From: Hahella sp. HNIBRBA332
Lineage (GTDB): Bacteria > Pseudomonadota > Gammaproteobacteria > Pseudomonadales > Oleiphilaceae
Assembly: GCF_030719035.1 (NCBI RefSeq)
Contig: NZ_CP132203.1
Location: forward strand, 1,240,001-1,304,000
Direction: 5' to 3'
Length of the DNA: 64,000 nucleotides
Shown one piece after another: positions 8,636 to 17,887 of this stretch. Position numbers and translations under genes: made by a program. The notes beneath the pieces were generated by a model. That model did not search any database. It saw only the letters and a list, made by a program, of their open reading frames with translations, and was not told the DNA's origin. Position 1 is the first letter of the stretch. Each line of letters starts with the position of its first letter.

Positions 8636-9733
8636 ATGAGTGCGATATACTTTTATCCTCATGGTTATTTTAGAGATCGCCAACTTGATACTGTCAGGAA
8701 TTGGCCTGGGGAGGTGGCTAATCCTGATGTTGGGAAGCAGTCGGGGAAACAGGTTGCGTCCAAGAAATCAATTGCAAGCGCAGGAATAAGATCTTGGGTC
8801 AACAGGGTTCCTTTAATCAATTTTAAGATCAGGCCAAAAGGGCTTGGTAGTCAGGTTGTTGTATATGTCTGGGGGGGCTTGGTTCTATCAGGGAAATTTA
8901 TTGTGGATCTGGATAATCCTTATAGTCTGACTGGTTATAATATTAGAGCTTTCAGCTTTTATAAACCTGTATTGAAGAATGTATTGCTTTCGAATCGCTG
9001 TATACAGATACGTTGTATGAGCCGCGCTTGTTTAGAAAATCTCCGCCTTACATTAGGCGAAAAGGTGGCGAATAAGGCTGTTGTTTCATATCCTTATATG
9101 CCTGTAGTAAGAGACTCTGACACAGTGTCTTCAGTCGGTAAAAATAGAATCAAGAAGTTTCTTTATATATCAACGCAGTTTGATATAAAGGGAGGACGCG
9201 CGCTTATAGCGGCATTTTCGTGCGCCTATAAAAAGAATCCGAATATTTCATTGGAAATGATTACACACCTTCCAGAAAAGTATAAGGATGCTGTCGCCAG
9301 ATGCCCGGGAGTAAATTTTTATCCAGCTGAATTTAACCGGCAAGAGATAGCAGAGAAATTTATGAGTCATTGCGATGTTCTGATTCATCCAACCTATGTG
9401 GACTCGTTTGGTATGGTGGTGTTAGAGGCGATGTCCTATGGGATGGCGTTAATCGCAACTGACGTATACGCCATATCTGAAATGGTTAGAAATGAGCAGA
9501 ACGGCATTTTGTTACAACCGCCTGTTTCTATTTGGGATAAGTATCTTCCATCTCAATATTACTATCAGCTTGGAAATATTAAAGCGCTGATAGAACAAGC
9601 GGATGACACAGCTTTCTCCGAAGAATTGGAGAAGGCCATTCTTTACTTGGCTGAAGATGAAGAGCGATTGAGTCGATATAGGAAGAATAGCCTGGAGATA
9701 TTTCTAAGGGAGTTTGGACGTCATGCTGCTTAG
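8636..9733 (+). CDS. GT4-type (GT-B fold) glycosyltransferase
   Basis: A 365-residue protein. The C-terminal half shows the Glycos_transf_1 pattern: FLYISTQFDIKGGRALI at about 175-191 and the nucleotide-binding E-x7-E motif in DSFGMVVLEAMSYGMALI at about 257-274. The N-terminal half is shorter and less typical than most GT4 enzymes. No signal peptide is present, so it should work on the cytoplasmic face of the inner membrane, adding one sugar to the lipid-linked repeat unit. It starts 4 bp after the polymerase-like gene and overlaps the next gene by about 11 bp. Donor and acceptor cannot be read from the sequence. Confidence 0.8.
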   Translation: MSAIYFYPHGYFRDRQLDTVRNWPGEVANPDVGKQSGKQVASKKSIASAGIRSWVNRVPLINFKIRPKGLGSQVVVYVWGGLVLSGKFIVDLDNPYSLTGYNIRAFSFYKPVLKNVLLSNRCIQIRCMSRACLENLRLTLGEKVANKAVVSYPYMPVVRDSDTVSSVGKNRIKKFLYISTQFDIKGGRALIAAFSCAYKKNPNISLEMITHLPEKYKDAVARCPGVNFYPAEFNRQEIAEKFMSHCDVLIHPTYVDSFGMVVLEAMSYGMALIATDVYAISEMVRNEQNGILLQPPVSIWDKYLPSQYYYQLGNIKALIEQADDTAFSEELEKAILYLAEDEERLSRYRKNSLEIFLREFGRHAA

Positions 9734-10655
9734 CGTTATTGTTCCTGCGTTTAATGCTGGCGCGACTATCGGAGCGACTTTAGGAAGCATAAATGCGGCT
9801 TTCGCCAATATAGACTTCGAGGTGGAAGTAGTGGTGGTCGATGATGGTAGCGATGACAAAGATATGCTTGCTGCTGTGATACAGGGTTATTCCTTCGTAC
9901 GCTTGGTTGGGCATGAGTCGAATAGAGGAATGTGTGCAGCCCGTAATACGGGAATAAAGGCCAGCCAAGGCGACTTTGTTACGATTCTCGATGCGGATGA
10001 TGAGTTTGTTGAGGGCTGGCCGGAGCGACTACTGTCAATTATTTCCGAGTGGCCCCTGGATTGCCAGTTGTGCTACAGCGCATGCGTGAACTCTAACGGC
10101 TCCCCTACAGTCTCAGAGCCTGAATATCGTGGCAGACTGACTTATAAAGACCTTCTGAACGAGAGGCATTCAGGAGAATATTTGCCTGTTTTTCGTGGAA
10201 ATTTTGTAAGAAGTCAACTATATCAAGACTTAGGATTACGAAAGTCCTGTGGAATAGTCAGCTACCTTTATTTTGCAAAAGAAAGTGACTTTTGGATTTC
10301 GCCTATCGTTCTTAGGATATACCACGATCAAAGGCAGGGGTCTGTATCCAGCGGTTGGTTAACGGAAAAAAAAGCTAGAGAGACGGCCCTGTGTTACGAG
10401 AAGCTCTTTCAAGAATTCGGCGCTGAATACCGGCGGCATGCTCCTAGAATTTATCACACCAAAATGTTGCGTTACGCCGTATATCGAAAAGTCGGCAATT
10501 TATCGGGAATATGGCGACCTTGTCTGCAAGGATTTTCTATCCGCGCCATACCTGAATTTCTAGTTACGGCTTTTATTCTTGTCATGGGGGAGGGGGTAAT
10601 TCGCCCTCTTATAATCTTCGCACGTAGAATCGGAGTACTGAGAAAATATGGATAA
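9723..10655 (+). CDS. GT2-family glycosyltransferase
   Basis: A 310-residue GT-A enzyme. It opens MLLSVIVPAFNAGATIGATL, the standard GT2 start, followed by VVVVDDGSDD (nucleotide-binding acid pair) and the DxD-type motif ILDADDEF near residue 95. An RGMCAARNTGI segment precedes it, as in many family 2 enzymes. A TTG three codons upstream (9714) is possible. The ATG at 9723 is preferred because it gives MLLSVIVPAFN directly and has TAAGGGAG 10-11 bases upstream. The C-terminal ~60 residues include a hydrophobic stretch (FLVTAFILVMGEGV) that may anchor it to the membrane. Overlaps with both neighbours indicate operon coupling. Specificity is unknown. Confidence 0.86.
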   Translation: MLLSVIVPAFNAGATIGATLGSINAAFANIDFEVEVVVVDDGSDDKDMLAAVIQGYSFVRLVGHESNRGMCAARNTGIKASQGDFVTILDADDEFVEGWPERLLSIISEWPLDCQLCYSACVNSNGSPTVSEPEYRGRLTYKDLLNERHSGEYLPVFRGNFVRSQLYQDLGLRKSCGIVSYLYFAKESDFWISPIVLRIYHDQRQGSVSSGWLTEKKARETALCYEKLFQEFGAEYRRHAPRIYHTKMLRYAVYRKVGNLSGIWRPCLQGFSIRAIPEFLVTAFILVMGEGVIRPLIIFARRIGVLRKYG

Positions 10656-11382
10656 CACACTGGATGACTCTGAATTTTATGAAGACTTCTGGCGCGATGC
10701 TGGGTACCAATATGCCTATGCGATGGATTCAGCTGTCAGGGACCGTTTTCCAGCGATCGAGAAAGTATGGGGAGGGTTAAGGAGACCACACCGAGTTCTT
10801 GATTTCGGCTGCGGCAATGGCGTTTTGTCTTACTGGATGTATCAAAACAGCTTCGCTTATAAGGTGCTGGGCGTAGATGTAAGCAAAACCGGGGTTCGTA
10901 ATGCTCACCGAGAGTTTGCGCAACCGGGATTGGATTACAGGGTTATTACGTCACCAATGAACGTCAGGCAGTTGGGCGAGTTTGATGCTGTCGTTTCTTC
11001 CCATGTGCTTGAGCATATTCCAGATGTTGATGAGGCTTTAGCTTCATTGAAGGGTGTCGCCAAGTGGTATGTATTTGAAGTGCCTCTTGAAGACTGCCTG
11101 TTTCAGACACTGAAATGGTCTCTTTTAAACAAACCAAGGCGCGAAAACTCACTTGGACATGTGCAGTTTTGGACGCGAGAAAGCTTCCGTAACTTGCTTG
11201 CAAGTCATGGATATGTGGTTATACGTGACTATATCTATGCTTCAGCTCCATTTTCGCCATATAACAATAAGTGGGTCAGGATGGCGGAAAAGCTCCTTCT
11301 GCGATCTGCGGGCTTAAATATATACTCTAAAATAATGGCTACGCATTATATTGTGTTGGCGAGCGAAAACCCTTGGCAGTAA
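10648..11382 (+). CDS. Class I SAM-dependent methyltransferase
   Basis: A 244-residue protein with motif I VLDFGCGNGVLSYWM at about 50-64, an acidic residue in VLGVDVSKTG, and DAVVSSHVLEHIPD as the Methyltransf_11 post-motif. The start ATG lies 8 bases inside the preceding glycosyltransferase gene. About 150 bp without a gene follow before the next glycosyltransferase, so this may be the end of a translationally coupled group. It is the third methyltransferase in the locus. Methylation of a sugar is likely but unproven; in some systems such genes cap the non-reducing end of a chain. Confidence 0.8.
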   Translation: MDNTLDDSEFYEDFWRDAGYQYAYAMDSAVRDRFPAIEKVWGGLRRPHRVLDFGCGNGVLSYWMYQNSFAYKVLGVDVSKTGVRNAHREFAQPGLDYRVITSPMNVRQLGEFDAVVSSHVLEHIPDVDEALASLKGVAKWYVFEVPLEDCLFQTLKWSLLNKPRRENSLGHVQFWTRESFRNLLASHGYVVIRDYIYASAPFSPYNNKWVRMAEKLLLRSAGLNIYSKIMATHYIVLASENPWQ

Positions 11383-11535
11383 TTTGCTTAATGGATCGTT
11401 ATGCGATTTGTTATCAATATATCTTTATAGTGGGCGTTTAAAGGCGGAGGCTCGTTTTTGAAGGTGAAAAGGTGAGCTTGATATATGAGTGGTCTGGAAA
11501 GTTGATAGTAAGGATATTAAAGGCGAGACCTACCG

Positions 11536-12669
11536 GTGAAAGTTCTAATTCTATTTACCAGCAGTGAGTTAGGTGGGGCGGAACGCAGCCTTACTAAAAT
11601 GGCGAGGGCGGCGACCTATTCAACTCCAAATGTTGAATATTTCATAGGGGCGTTGGATGGCGATGGCGCATGGTCTGAATGGGCTCATGGAATAGGTATG
11701 ACTCCATTTCTGTTTGGAAAGCGCCAACGAGGGCATGGACGCTTTGGGATGTTAGCCATTTTTAACGCAATAAGATTTGTTCGAGAGCGAAATATCGACA
11801 TTGTTTATGTCATCGGCTTTCGGTCTGCAGTTCTCTTCAGAATGCTGCGATGGTGCATGCCTTGTGTGAAATTGGTTCAAGGTATTAGGTGGAACCCAGA
11901 CTCAACAAGCAGGCTAGATGTCTGGTTTAGGCGAATAGAGAAGTACGCGCACAGGATGATTGATGGATACGTCACCAACTCAACAGCCGCTTATCGTACG
12001 TTGCAGCAACTCGGTATTCCTTCGAGCAAACTTGCTACGGCCTACAATGGCTTGGACGCCATTCCATCCAGTTTGGACGTGACAGCCAAGCCTTCACTTG
12101 TAGTTATTACAGTTGCGAATCTCAATTACCGAAAAGGTTATGAGCCTTATCTGCATGCTATTTCGAAAGTTGTGAATGTAGTTCCTGACGTCAAGTTTAT
12201 ATTCTTGGGAAGAGACGACTTGGGAGGAGTTATACAAAGTAAGATTCAGTCAATGGATCTGACGAAGTGGGTTACTTACGCCGGATTTCAACAGGATGTA
12301 AGCCCTTTTCTCAAGGCCTCATCTTTGATGGTTTTGCCCTCGTTATACTGTGAAGGGTGCCCTACATCCATAATGGAAGCTATGAGTTTTGGTTTACCAA
12401 TTGTGGCCTATGCAATCGATGGCATTCCTGAGCTGGTGGAGTCTGGAAAAGAAGGACTTTTAGTTGATCAAGTCGGTAATGTTGATTTTTTGGCGGACTC
12501 TATAGTGGCTGTCTTAGAGAATACGGAATTGAGGGAGCGACTGTCTGTCGCCGCTAGATCCAAAGCAGAAACCACTTTCTCAATCACGAATTGTTGTAAA
12601 TCTCATGAACAATACTGGAACAGACTGATCTATCGGGCTACGCAACTGGCCGCATACAACGGAAAGTAG
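11536..12669 (+). CDS. GT4-family glycosyltransferase
   Basis: A 377-residue GT-B enzyme. The N-terminal domain starts MKVLILFTSSELGGAERSL, a classic GT4 opening with the GGAER loop. The C-terminal domain has VANLNYRKGYEPYLHAI and LPSLYCEGCPTSIMEAM, holding the E-x7-E donor-binding pair. The initiation codon is GTG at 11536, which places the GGAER loop at the usual distance (residues 13-17). The Shine-Dalgarno is weak (AGGCGAG). A 153-bp gap upstream holds no gene and may contain an internal promoter. It is followed 71 bp later by an amidotransferase gene. The sugar transferred is not evident. Confidence 0.86.
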   Translation: MKVLILFTSSELGGAERSLTKMARAATYSTPNVEYFIGALDGDGAWSEWAHGIGMTPFLFGKRQRGHGRFGMLAIFNAIRFVRERNIDIVYVIGFRSAVLFRMLRWCMPCVKLVQGIRWNPDSTSRLDVWFRRIEKYAHRMIDGYVTNSTAAYRTLQQLGIPSSKLATAYNGLDAIPSSLDVTAKPSLVVITVANLNYRKGYEPYLHAISKVVNVVPDVKFIFLGRDDLGGVIQSKIQSMDLTKWVTYAGFQQDVSPFLKASSLMVLPSLYCEGCPTSIMEAMSFGLPIVAYAIDGIPELVESGKEGLLVDQVGNVDFLADSIVAVLENTELRERLSVAARSKAETTFSITNCCKSHEQYWNRLIYRATQLAAYNGK

Positions 12670-12740
12670 TGGGCGACCAATGAATTAAAGGCTTAAGCGG
12701 CGCAGCCTATAGCGCGGCGATAAGATGGAAGCTTCTACTT

Positions 12741-14711
12741 ATGTGTGGAATCTTAGGTTGGATTGGCGCTCGATTAAATGTACAGCATGCGAATCAAATG
12801 CTGGATCAGTTAACGCATAGAGGGCCGGATGATCGTGGAGATTGGTTTTATCCAGATCATAATGTTTGGCTTGGACATAGGCGCCTCTCTATTTTGGACT
12901 TGAGCAGTGCGGGAAGGCAGCCCATGTGCAGTGAAAATGGGCGCTGGACGCTGACATTCAATGGGGAAATATATAACTTTCAACAGCTCAGGCGACAGCT
13001 TATAGAGGCAGGTTGCCAGTTTAAAGGAAGCTCGGATACAGAAGTTCTACTAAGAAGCATAGAGCGGCGCGGTGTTGTTGAGACGTTGAGGCGATTGGTC
13101 GGAATGTTCGCTTTCGCCGCCTACGATGTTCATGACAGGAAGCTCTATTTGGCGCGAGACCGAATGGGGGTGAAACCTCTTTACTATTCTGTTGATAGCA
13201 ACGAAATCGCTTTTTCCTCAGAACTGGGACCTTTGAAGCGTTTGCCTTGGTTTGACGCTGAGCTGAATGGCGATGCGATGCACGCCTATTTTCGGTATCT
13301 AACTGTTCCCGCTCCAATCTCTATCTTTAAGCAGATACATAAAGTAAAGCCTGGTGTTTTGATTGAGTGGTCGCAAACGTCCGGCGTTAAAGAGACCGCA
13401 TACTGGTCAATTAAAGAGACCGTTTGCAATGGGGTGTTGGCTCGCAAGGAGAAAGGAGGGCTTGATATCAAGGCGGTTGCGGACGAGATGGAGTCCATTC
13501 TCAGTGAGTCGATCTCCCTTAGAATGATTTCAGATGTGCCTCTAGGTGTTTTCTTATCCGGCGGTGTGGATTCCTCTCTGGTTGCAGCGATGATGCGCAA
13601 GCTTTCAAATGGCTCTATTTCTTCTTTTTCTATTGGCTTTGAAGAGCCGTCGCATGACGAGTCGGCATATGCGCGGGACGTGGCGCGGAGCCTGAAACTT
13701 GATCATCATGAGGCTATTTTAACTGAGCGCGATGCGATTGACTTGGTTCCTGAAATCGCCGGCGCCCAAGATGAGCCTTTTGCCGATAACAGCATTATTC
13801 CTACCTATCTGCTAAGTAAATTCACGCGTGAGAAAGTCACGGTTGCGCTGTCTGGCGACGGAGGCGATGAGCTTTTCGCAGGCTATCCCAGGTATTTTTG
13901 GGGCGACCGAATCAGCGCGCTGAGAAAAGCGCTGACCCCGGTGGGGGCGAGTGCTATCGGTGGGCTATTAAAATCAGCGCCTGCGACATTTTGGGACAGT
14001 TTTGTCCATCGTTTAACGCGTGGGCGATATACCAGTAGCGAGGGACTGGCCTATCGAGTGCGCAGATTCGCCGACTACCTGTCTACTTCGGAGAGTGATG
14101 CATACAGAAAAATAATATCTGTATGGGACTCGCCAGGATCGCTTATAGGCATGAGAGAGCTGTATGACTGGGGGCCCTCGATAGCTCATTACCAGGGAAT
14201 TCCATGGTCGGAACAGATGATGGCCTGTGACCAGGAACATTATCTGCCCAACGATATCCTCATGAAAGTGGACTGGGCGTCTATGCAGTGCTCACTAGAA
14301 GCAAGAGAGCCGCTGCTTGACCATCGTTTGGTTGAGTGGGCTTGGACATTGCCTTTTCAGTTTAAAAAGGCGGACGGCGTTGATCAGGGTAAGCGGGTGA
14401 TGAGGGAGCTGTTGTACCGCTATGTGCCGTCAAACTTGATTGAGCGTCCAAAGAAGGGGTTTGGGTTGCCTATGGATCGATGGTTAAGAGGCGCGCTGAG
14501 AGATTGGGCGGAGTCCCTGCTGACGAAAACAGCATTGGAGCGCTCTTGTTTAGTGAATTTCGAATTGGTGGCGAATATGTGGCGTCGCCATCTCCGCGGT
14601 GAAAATTTCTCTTCACAATTGTGGACAATACTTGTGTTCAGAAGCTGGGAAGAGAGGGTCTTACTGAGCCGTAGAAAAGAAGTAGTTGTACCACCGGTAG
14701 CGCTTGCTTGA
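12741..14711 (+). CDS. AsnB-type glutamine-dependent amidotransferase (second of three)
   Basis: A 656-residue asparagine-synthetase-like protein. The glutaminase domain starts MCGILGW (nucleophile Cys2) and contains HRGPDDRGDW and FNGEIYNF, both conserved glutamine-site motifs. The synthetase domain has SGGVDSS at about 273-279 and SGDGGDELFAGY near 372-383. The C-terminal motif RPKKGFGLPMDRWLRG is typical of XrtA/exopolysaccharide-type AsnB proteins. Reaction expected: glutamine-derived ammonia attached to an adenylated carboxylate. In this locus the acceptor is probably a uronic acid or amino-acid substituent, not free aspartate (inference). It lies 55 bp before a third paralogue, and the two share more motif wording with each other than with the copy at 628. 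Confidence 0.9.
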   Translation: MCGILGWIGARLNVQHANQMLDQLTHRGPDDRGDWFYPDHNVWLGHRRLSILDLSSAGRQPMCSENGRWTLTFNGEIYNFQQLRRQLIEAGCQFKGSSDTEVLLRSIERRGVVETLRRLVGMFAFAAYDVHDRKLYLARDRMGVKPLYYSVDSNEIAFSSELGPLKRLPWFDAELNGDAMHAYFRYLTVPAPISIFKQIHKVKPGVLIEWSQTSGVKETAYWSIKETVCNGVLARKEKGGLDIKAVADEMESILSESISLRMISDVPLGVFLSGGVDSSLVAAMMRKLSNGSISSFSIGFEEPSHDESAYARDVARSLKLDHHEAILTERDAIDLVPEIAGAQDEPFADNSIIPTYLLSKFTREKVTVALSGDGGDELFAGYPRYFWGDRISALRKALTPVGASAIGGLLKSAPATFWDSFVHRLTRGRYTSSEGLAYRVRRFADYLSTSESDAYRKIISVWDSPGSLIGMRELYDWGPSIAHYQGIPWSEQMMACDQEHYLPNDILMKVDWASMQCSLEAREPLLDHRLVEWAWTLPFQFKKADGVDQGKRVMRELLYRYVPSNLIERPKKGFGLPMDRWLRGALRDWAESLLTKTALERSCLVNFELVANMWRRHLRGENFSSQLWTILVFRSWEERVLLSRRKEVVVPPVALA

Positions 14712-14769
14712 GCAAGTGGCCCCGGAATACCCGTAATTATAAATTTAAAATCGTTTAAGGGGGTGTTTG

Positions 14770-16767
14770 GTGTGTGGCATAGCTGGCTTTTGGGATGCAG
14801 GGGGCCTGACTAAAAATCCAGAAAGCGTATTGCGTAATATGGCGAGCGCTATTCGCCATCGGGGGCCTGATGATTTCGGCGCTTGGTATGACCCCGGTGC
14901 AGGTATTGGGCTGGCGCATCAAAGGCTATCTATTCAGGATTTATCCGAATTAGGTCATCAGCCGATGAAATCACCCAATGGACGCTACACAATTATTTTT
15001 AATGGTGAAGTTTATAACTTTCTTTCATTGCGAGCTGAATTGGAGAGTTCAGGGTTTAAGTTTTACGGTCATTCTGATACTGAAGTTATCCTTGCGCTAT
15101 TTGAGCAGAAAGGGATTAAAGATGCATTAAAAGCAATGGTGGGAATGTTTGCTATTGCGTTATGGGATAACTTAGCGAAAAAGTTGTATCTGATGCGTGA
15201 TCGATTTGGTGAAAAGCCGCTGTACTATGGAGTGAGTCAAGGCGTTTTATTGTTTTCCTCTGAGTTGAAGGCTGTTCGAGCGCACCCTTGCTTTAATAAC
15301 GATATCGATAGAGATGTACTGTCGACCTATTTGAGGTTCAACTACGTTCCTACCCCATATTGTATTTATAAAGGCTTTAGAAAAGCAGTTCCGGGAACGT
15401 ATATCGTCTTTAATGGAGAGAATCTACTTGAGCCCGAGTGTGTAAGCTACTGGTCCGTGCTGGATGATGCTAGTTCTCCTCGAGACTCATTTCCGGGCGG
15501 TGACCATCGCGCTATAGACGAGCTGGAGCAGGTGTTACTGGATACCATTAGCGATAAGATGATAGCGGATGTTCCTCTTGGAGCTTTTCTCTCTGGCGGC
15601 ATTGACTCCTCAACGATTGTAGCGTTGATGCAAAAGCAGAGCCCTAGAAAGGTCAGGACATTCTCTATTGGTTTTCATGAAGATGAGTATAACGAAGCCC
15701 AATTCGCAAAAGAGGTCGCCTCTTACCTGAATACCGAGCACACGGAGCTATATGTTACGCCTGAAATGGCGCAATCTATTATCCCCGAATTACCCCTAAT
15801 ATATGATGAACCGTTTGCTGATGTATCGCAGATACCCACTTATATTGTTTCGCAGTTAGCGCGGAAACAAGTAACTGTTGCTCTCTCTGGCGACGGGGGG
15901 GACGAGCTCTTTGGTGGGTATACCAGATATTCATGGGCGACAAGTATTTGGCGAGTAATGCGTAATGTTCCCTTGCCGGCTCGGTTGGCTGTTCAGTCTT
16001 TAATAAACGGTGTATCTGTTGAACGTTGGAATAGTATTGCTGATGCTTTAAGTTCATTGACTCCTGCGCGACTCAAACAATCGCACCCTGGAGATAAGCT
16101 GCACAAGCTTGCTGGCGTTCTTGGCTCTAAGAACCGTTTTGATGTTTATCAATATCTCATATCTCAATGTAAAACCCCGGATTCTCTGGTTGCGGAAGGC
16201 CGTGAGCTGTCCACAGTGCTGAACGAGTCAACAGTTTGGAAGTTGTTATCGGATTTTAGCGAACAAATGATGTTGATGGATCAGCTTTGCTATCTGAGAG
16301 ATGACATCTTGACCAAAGTAGATCGTGCCGCAATGGCAGTCAGTTTGGAAACCAGGGTGCCTTTCTTGGATCATAGGGTTACCCAGTTTGCATGGCGTCT
16401 TCCAGCAGCGCTTAAAGTGAGGGACGGAAAAGGGAAATGGATATTACGACAGGTGCTATACAGACATGTGCCTGAACAGCTTATTGAACGCCCAAAAACT
16501 GGGTTTGGCGTGCCGATTGCCGAGTGGTTAAGAAGGGATTTGAGGGACTGGGCTGAGTCTCTCTTGTCACATACGGCATTGGCTGCTCCGGGCTGTTGGA
16601 ATGTTGACGCTGTCAGGCGTAAGTGGAAGGAGCATGTGACTGGAGAGAGGAATTGGTGGTATGAAATGTGGGGGGTGCTTATGTTTCAAGCATGGCGCTT
16701 TTCAATAGATGACAGTTTTGTCAACAGTTCCAAAGAATTTAGGAGAGAGGTGGAAACCAACCCGTAA
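14770..16767 (+). CDS. AsnB-type glutamine-dependent amidotransferase (third of three)
   Basis: A 665-residue protein of the same family. The start is set to GTG at 14770, giving M-C-G-I-A. A TTG one codon upstream would put Val before Cys and block the N-terminal nucleophile. A good Shine-Dalgarno (AAGGGGG) lies about 7 bases upstream. Motifs: RHRGPDDFG and FNGEVYNF in the glutaminase domain, SGGIDSS at about 275-281, SGDGGDELFGGY, and RPKTGFGVPIAEWLR near the C-terminus. It follows the second copy after 55 bp and probably arose by duplication of it or was acquired with it. A separate acceptor from the other two copies is likely, but the sequence does not show which. Confidence 0.9.
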   Translation: MCGIAGFWDAGGLTKNPESVLRNMASAIRHRGPDDFGAWYDPGAGIGLAHQRLSIQDLSELGHQPMKSPNGRYTIIFNGEVYNFLSLRAELESSGFKFYGHSDTEVILALFEQKGIKDALKAMVGMFAIALWDNLAKKLYLMRDRFGEKPLYYGVSQGVLLFSSELKAVRAHPCFNNDIDRDVLSTYLRFNYVPTPYCIYKGFRKAVPGTYIVFNGENLLEPECVSYWSVLDDASSPRDSFPGGDHRAIDELEQVLLDTISDKMIADVPLGAFLSGGIDSSTIVALMQKQSPRKVRTFSIGFHEDEYNEAQFAKEVASYLNTEHTELYVTPEMAQSIIPELPLIYDEPFADVSQIPTYIVSQLARKQVTVALSGDGGDELFGGYTRYSWATSIWRVMRNVPLPARLAVQSLINGVSVERWNSIADALSSLTPARLKQSHPGDKLHKLAGVLGSKNRFDVYQYLISQCKTPDSLVAEGRELSTVLNESTVWKLLSDFSEQMMLMDQLCYLRDDILTKVDRAAMAVSLETRVPFLDHRVTQFAWRLPAALKVRDGKGKWILRQVLYRHVPEQLIERPKTGFGVPIAEWLRRDLRDWAESLLSHTALAAPGCWNVDAVRRKWKEHVTGERNWWYEMWGVLMFQAWRFSIDDSFVNSSKEFRREVETNP

Positions 16768-16780
16768 AGGAATACTAAAA

Positions 16781-17887
16781 ATGAATAGAAGAATAATATT
16801 TTGCTCCAATACTTCTTGGTATTTATTTAAGTTTAGACGTTCTACGATAACCCGGCTGCTTAAGGAAGGGAGGGAGGTATATTGTATGGCCCCCCGTGAT
16901 GACTACTCGAAGATGTTATCGGATTTGGGAGCGGAGTTTGTTGACATAAAAATGGATGGAAAAAGTGTCAACCCTCTTAAAGAGATTAGCGTTATTTGTG
17001 AAATATATAGGGCTATAAAGCGTATAAGACCAGACTATGTTTTTAACTTTACGCCGAAAATGAATCTGTATAGTGGGGTGGCGTGTAGAAGCATGGGGGT
17101 ATTGTACTCGAATAACATATCTGGCCTTGGTACTGCATTTATTCATGATTCGTTTATTTATAGAGTGGCAAGAAAGCTGCTTGGCTTTTCCAACAAGGGT
17201 GCGCATAGAGTTTTCTTTCAAAATGAGGACGACAAATGTCTGTTTGAACGTCTGAACCTCATAAGGCGTCAAGGTGTTGATATCTTACCAGGGTCTGGCG
17301 TGAACACGGATGAATTCTACTTTTCTCCACTTCCTGACGGCCCAATCGTATTCTTGATGATAGCGAGGCTGATCGCCGATAAAGGTGTTCGCGAGTATGT
17401 GGCGGCGTCTCAGTCTGTTAGGGAAAAGTATCCAGACATCAGATGTTTATTGGTTGGTCCAATGGGGGTGAGCAATAAGACAGCCATTGCTGAGGAAGAG
17501 GTTGTTGAATGGGTGCGAAAGGGATGGATCGAATATTTGGGATATCAAGAGGATGTCAGGCCGCTAATTAGTCAGTCGCATGTGGTGGTGCTGCCTTCTT
17601 ATCGAGAAGGTATGCCGCGGGTCGTTCTAGAAGCGGCAAGCATGGGGCGGCCAGCCATAGTGACGGATGCGCCTGGATGTCGGCAGTCGGTAGAGGCCGG
17701 GGAAACAGGGTTTCACTGCCAGCCCCAAGATGCAGGTGATTTAGCGCGGGTAATGTTTGAAGTCGTTGAACTCGATCGGAAGCCGCTCTCTTTGATGGGG
17801 ATTGCCGCGCGAAGAAGGGTAGAAAAAACATTTTCCGAAGTCTATGTCATTAATCGGGCGTTAGAGTGCGTTGAATCTGTGTGCTGA
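16781..17887 (+). CDS. GT4-family glycosyltransferase, PglA/WbpT-like
   Basis: A 368-residue enzyme. The N-terminus FCSNTSWYLFKFRR is the signature opening of PglA-like HexNAc transferases that extend a lipid-linked HexNAc. The C-terminal half has MIARLIADKGVREYV, VLPSYREGMPRVVLEAA with the E-x7-E pair, and PAIVTDAPGCRQSV. The start at 16781 is preferred over an upstream ATG at 16709, because the latter overlaps the previous gene by 59 bp and adds 24 unrelated residues, while AAAGGA lies 10 bases before 16781. Given a WecA-like gene downstream, it may add the second sugar onto undecaprenyl-PP-HexNAc; that is inference. Confidence 0.83.
   Translation: MNRRIIFCSNTSWYLFKFRRSTITRLLKEGREVYCMAPRDDYSKMLSDLGAEFVDIKMDGKSVNPLKEISVICEIYRAIKRIRPDYVFNFTPKMNLYSGVACRSMGVLYSNNISGLGTAFIHDSFIYRVARKLLGFSNKGAHRVFFQNEDDKCLFERLNLIRRQGVDILPGSGVNTDEFYFSPLPDGPIVFLMIARLIADKGVREYVAASQSVREKYPDIRCLLVGPMGVSNKTAIAEEEVVEWVRKGWIEYLGYQEDVRPLISQSHVVVLPSYREGMPRVVLEAASMGRPAIVTDAPGCRQSVEAGETGFHCQPQDAGDLARVMFEVVELDRKPLSLMGIAARRRVEKTFSEVYVINRALECVESVC

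Noticed and set aside
14767..14769. TTG as the start of the third amidotransferase
   Set aside because: It would place Val between Met and the catalytic Cys. The next codon, GTG at 14770, gives the needed M-C start and has a better Shine-Dalgarno distance.
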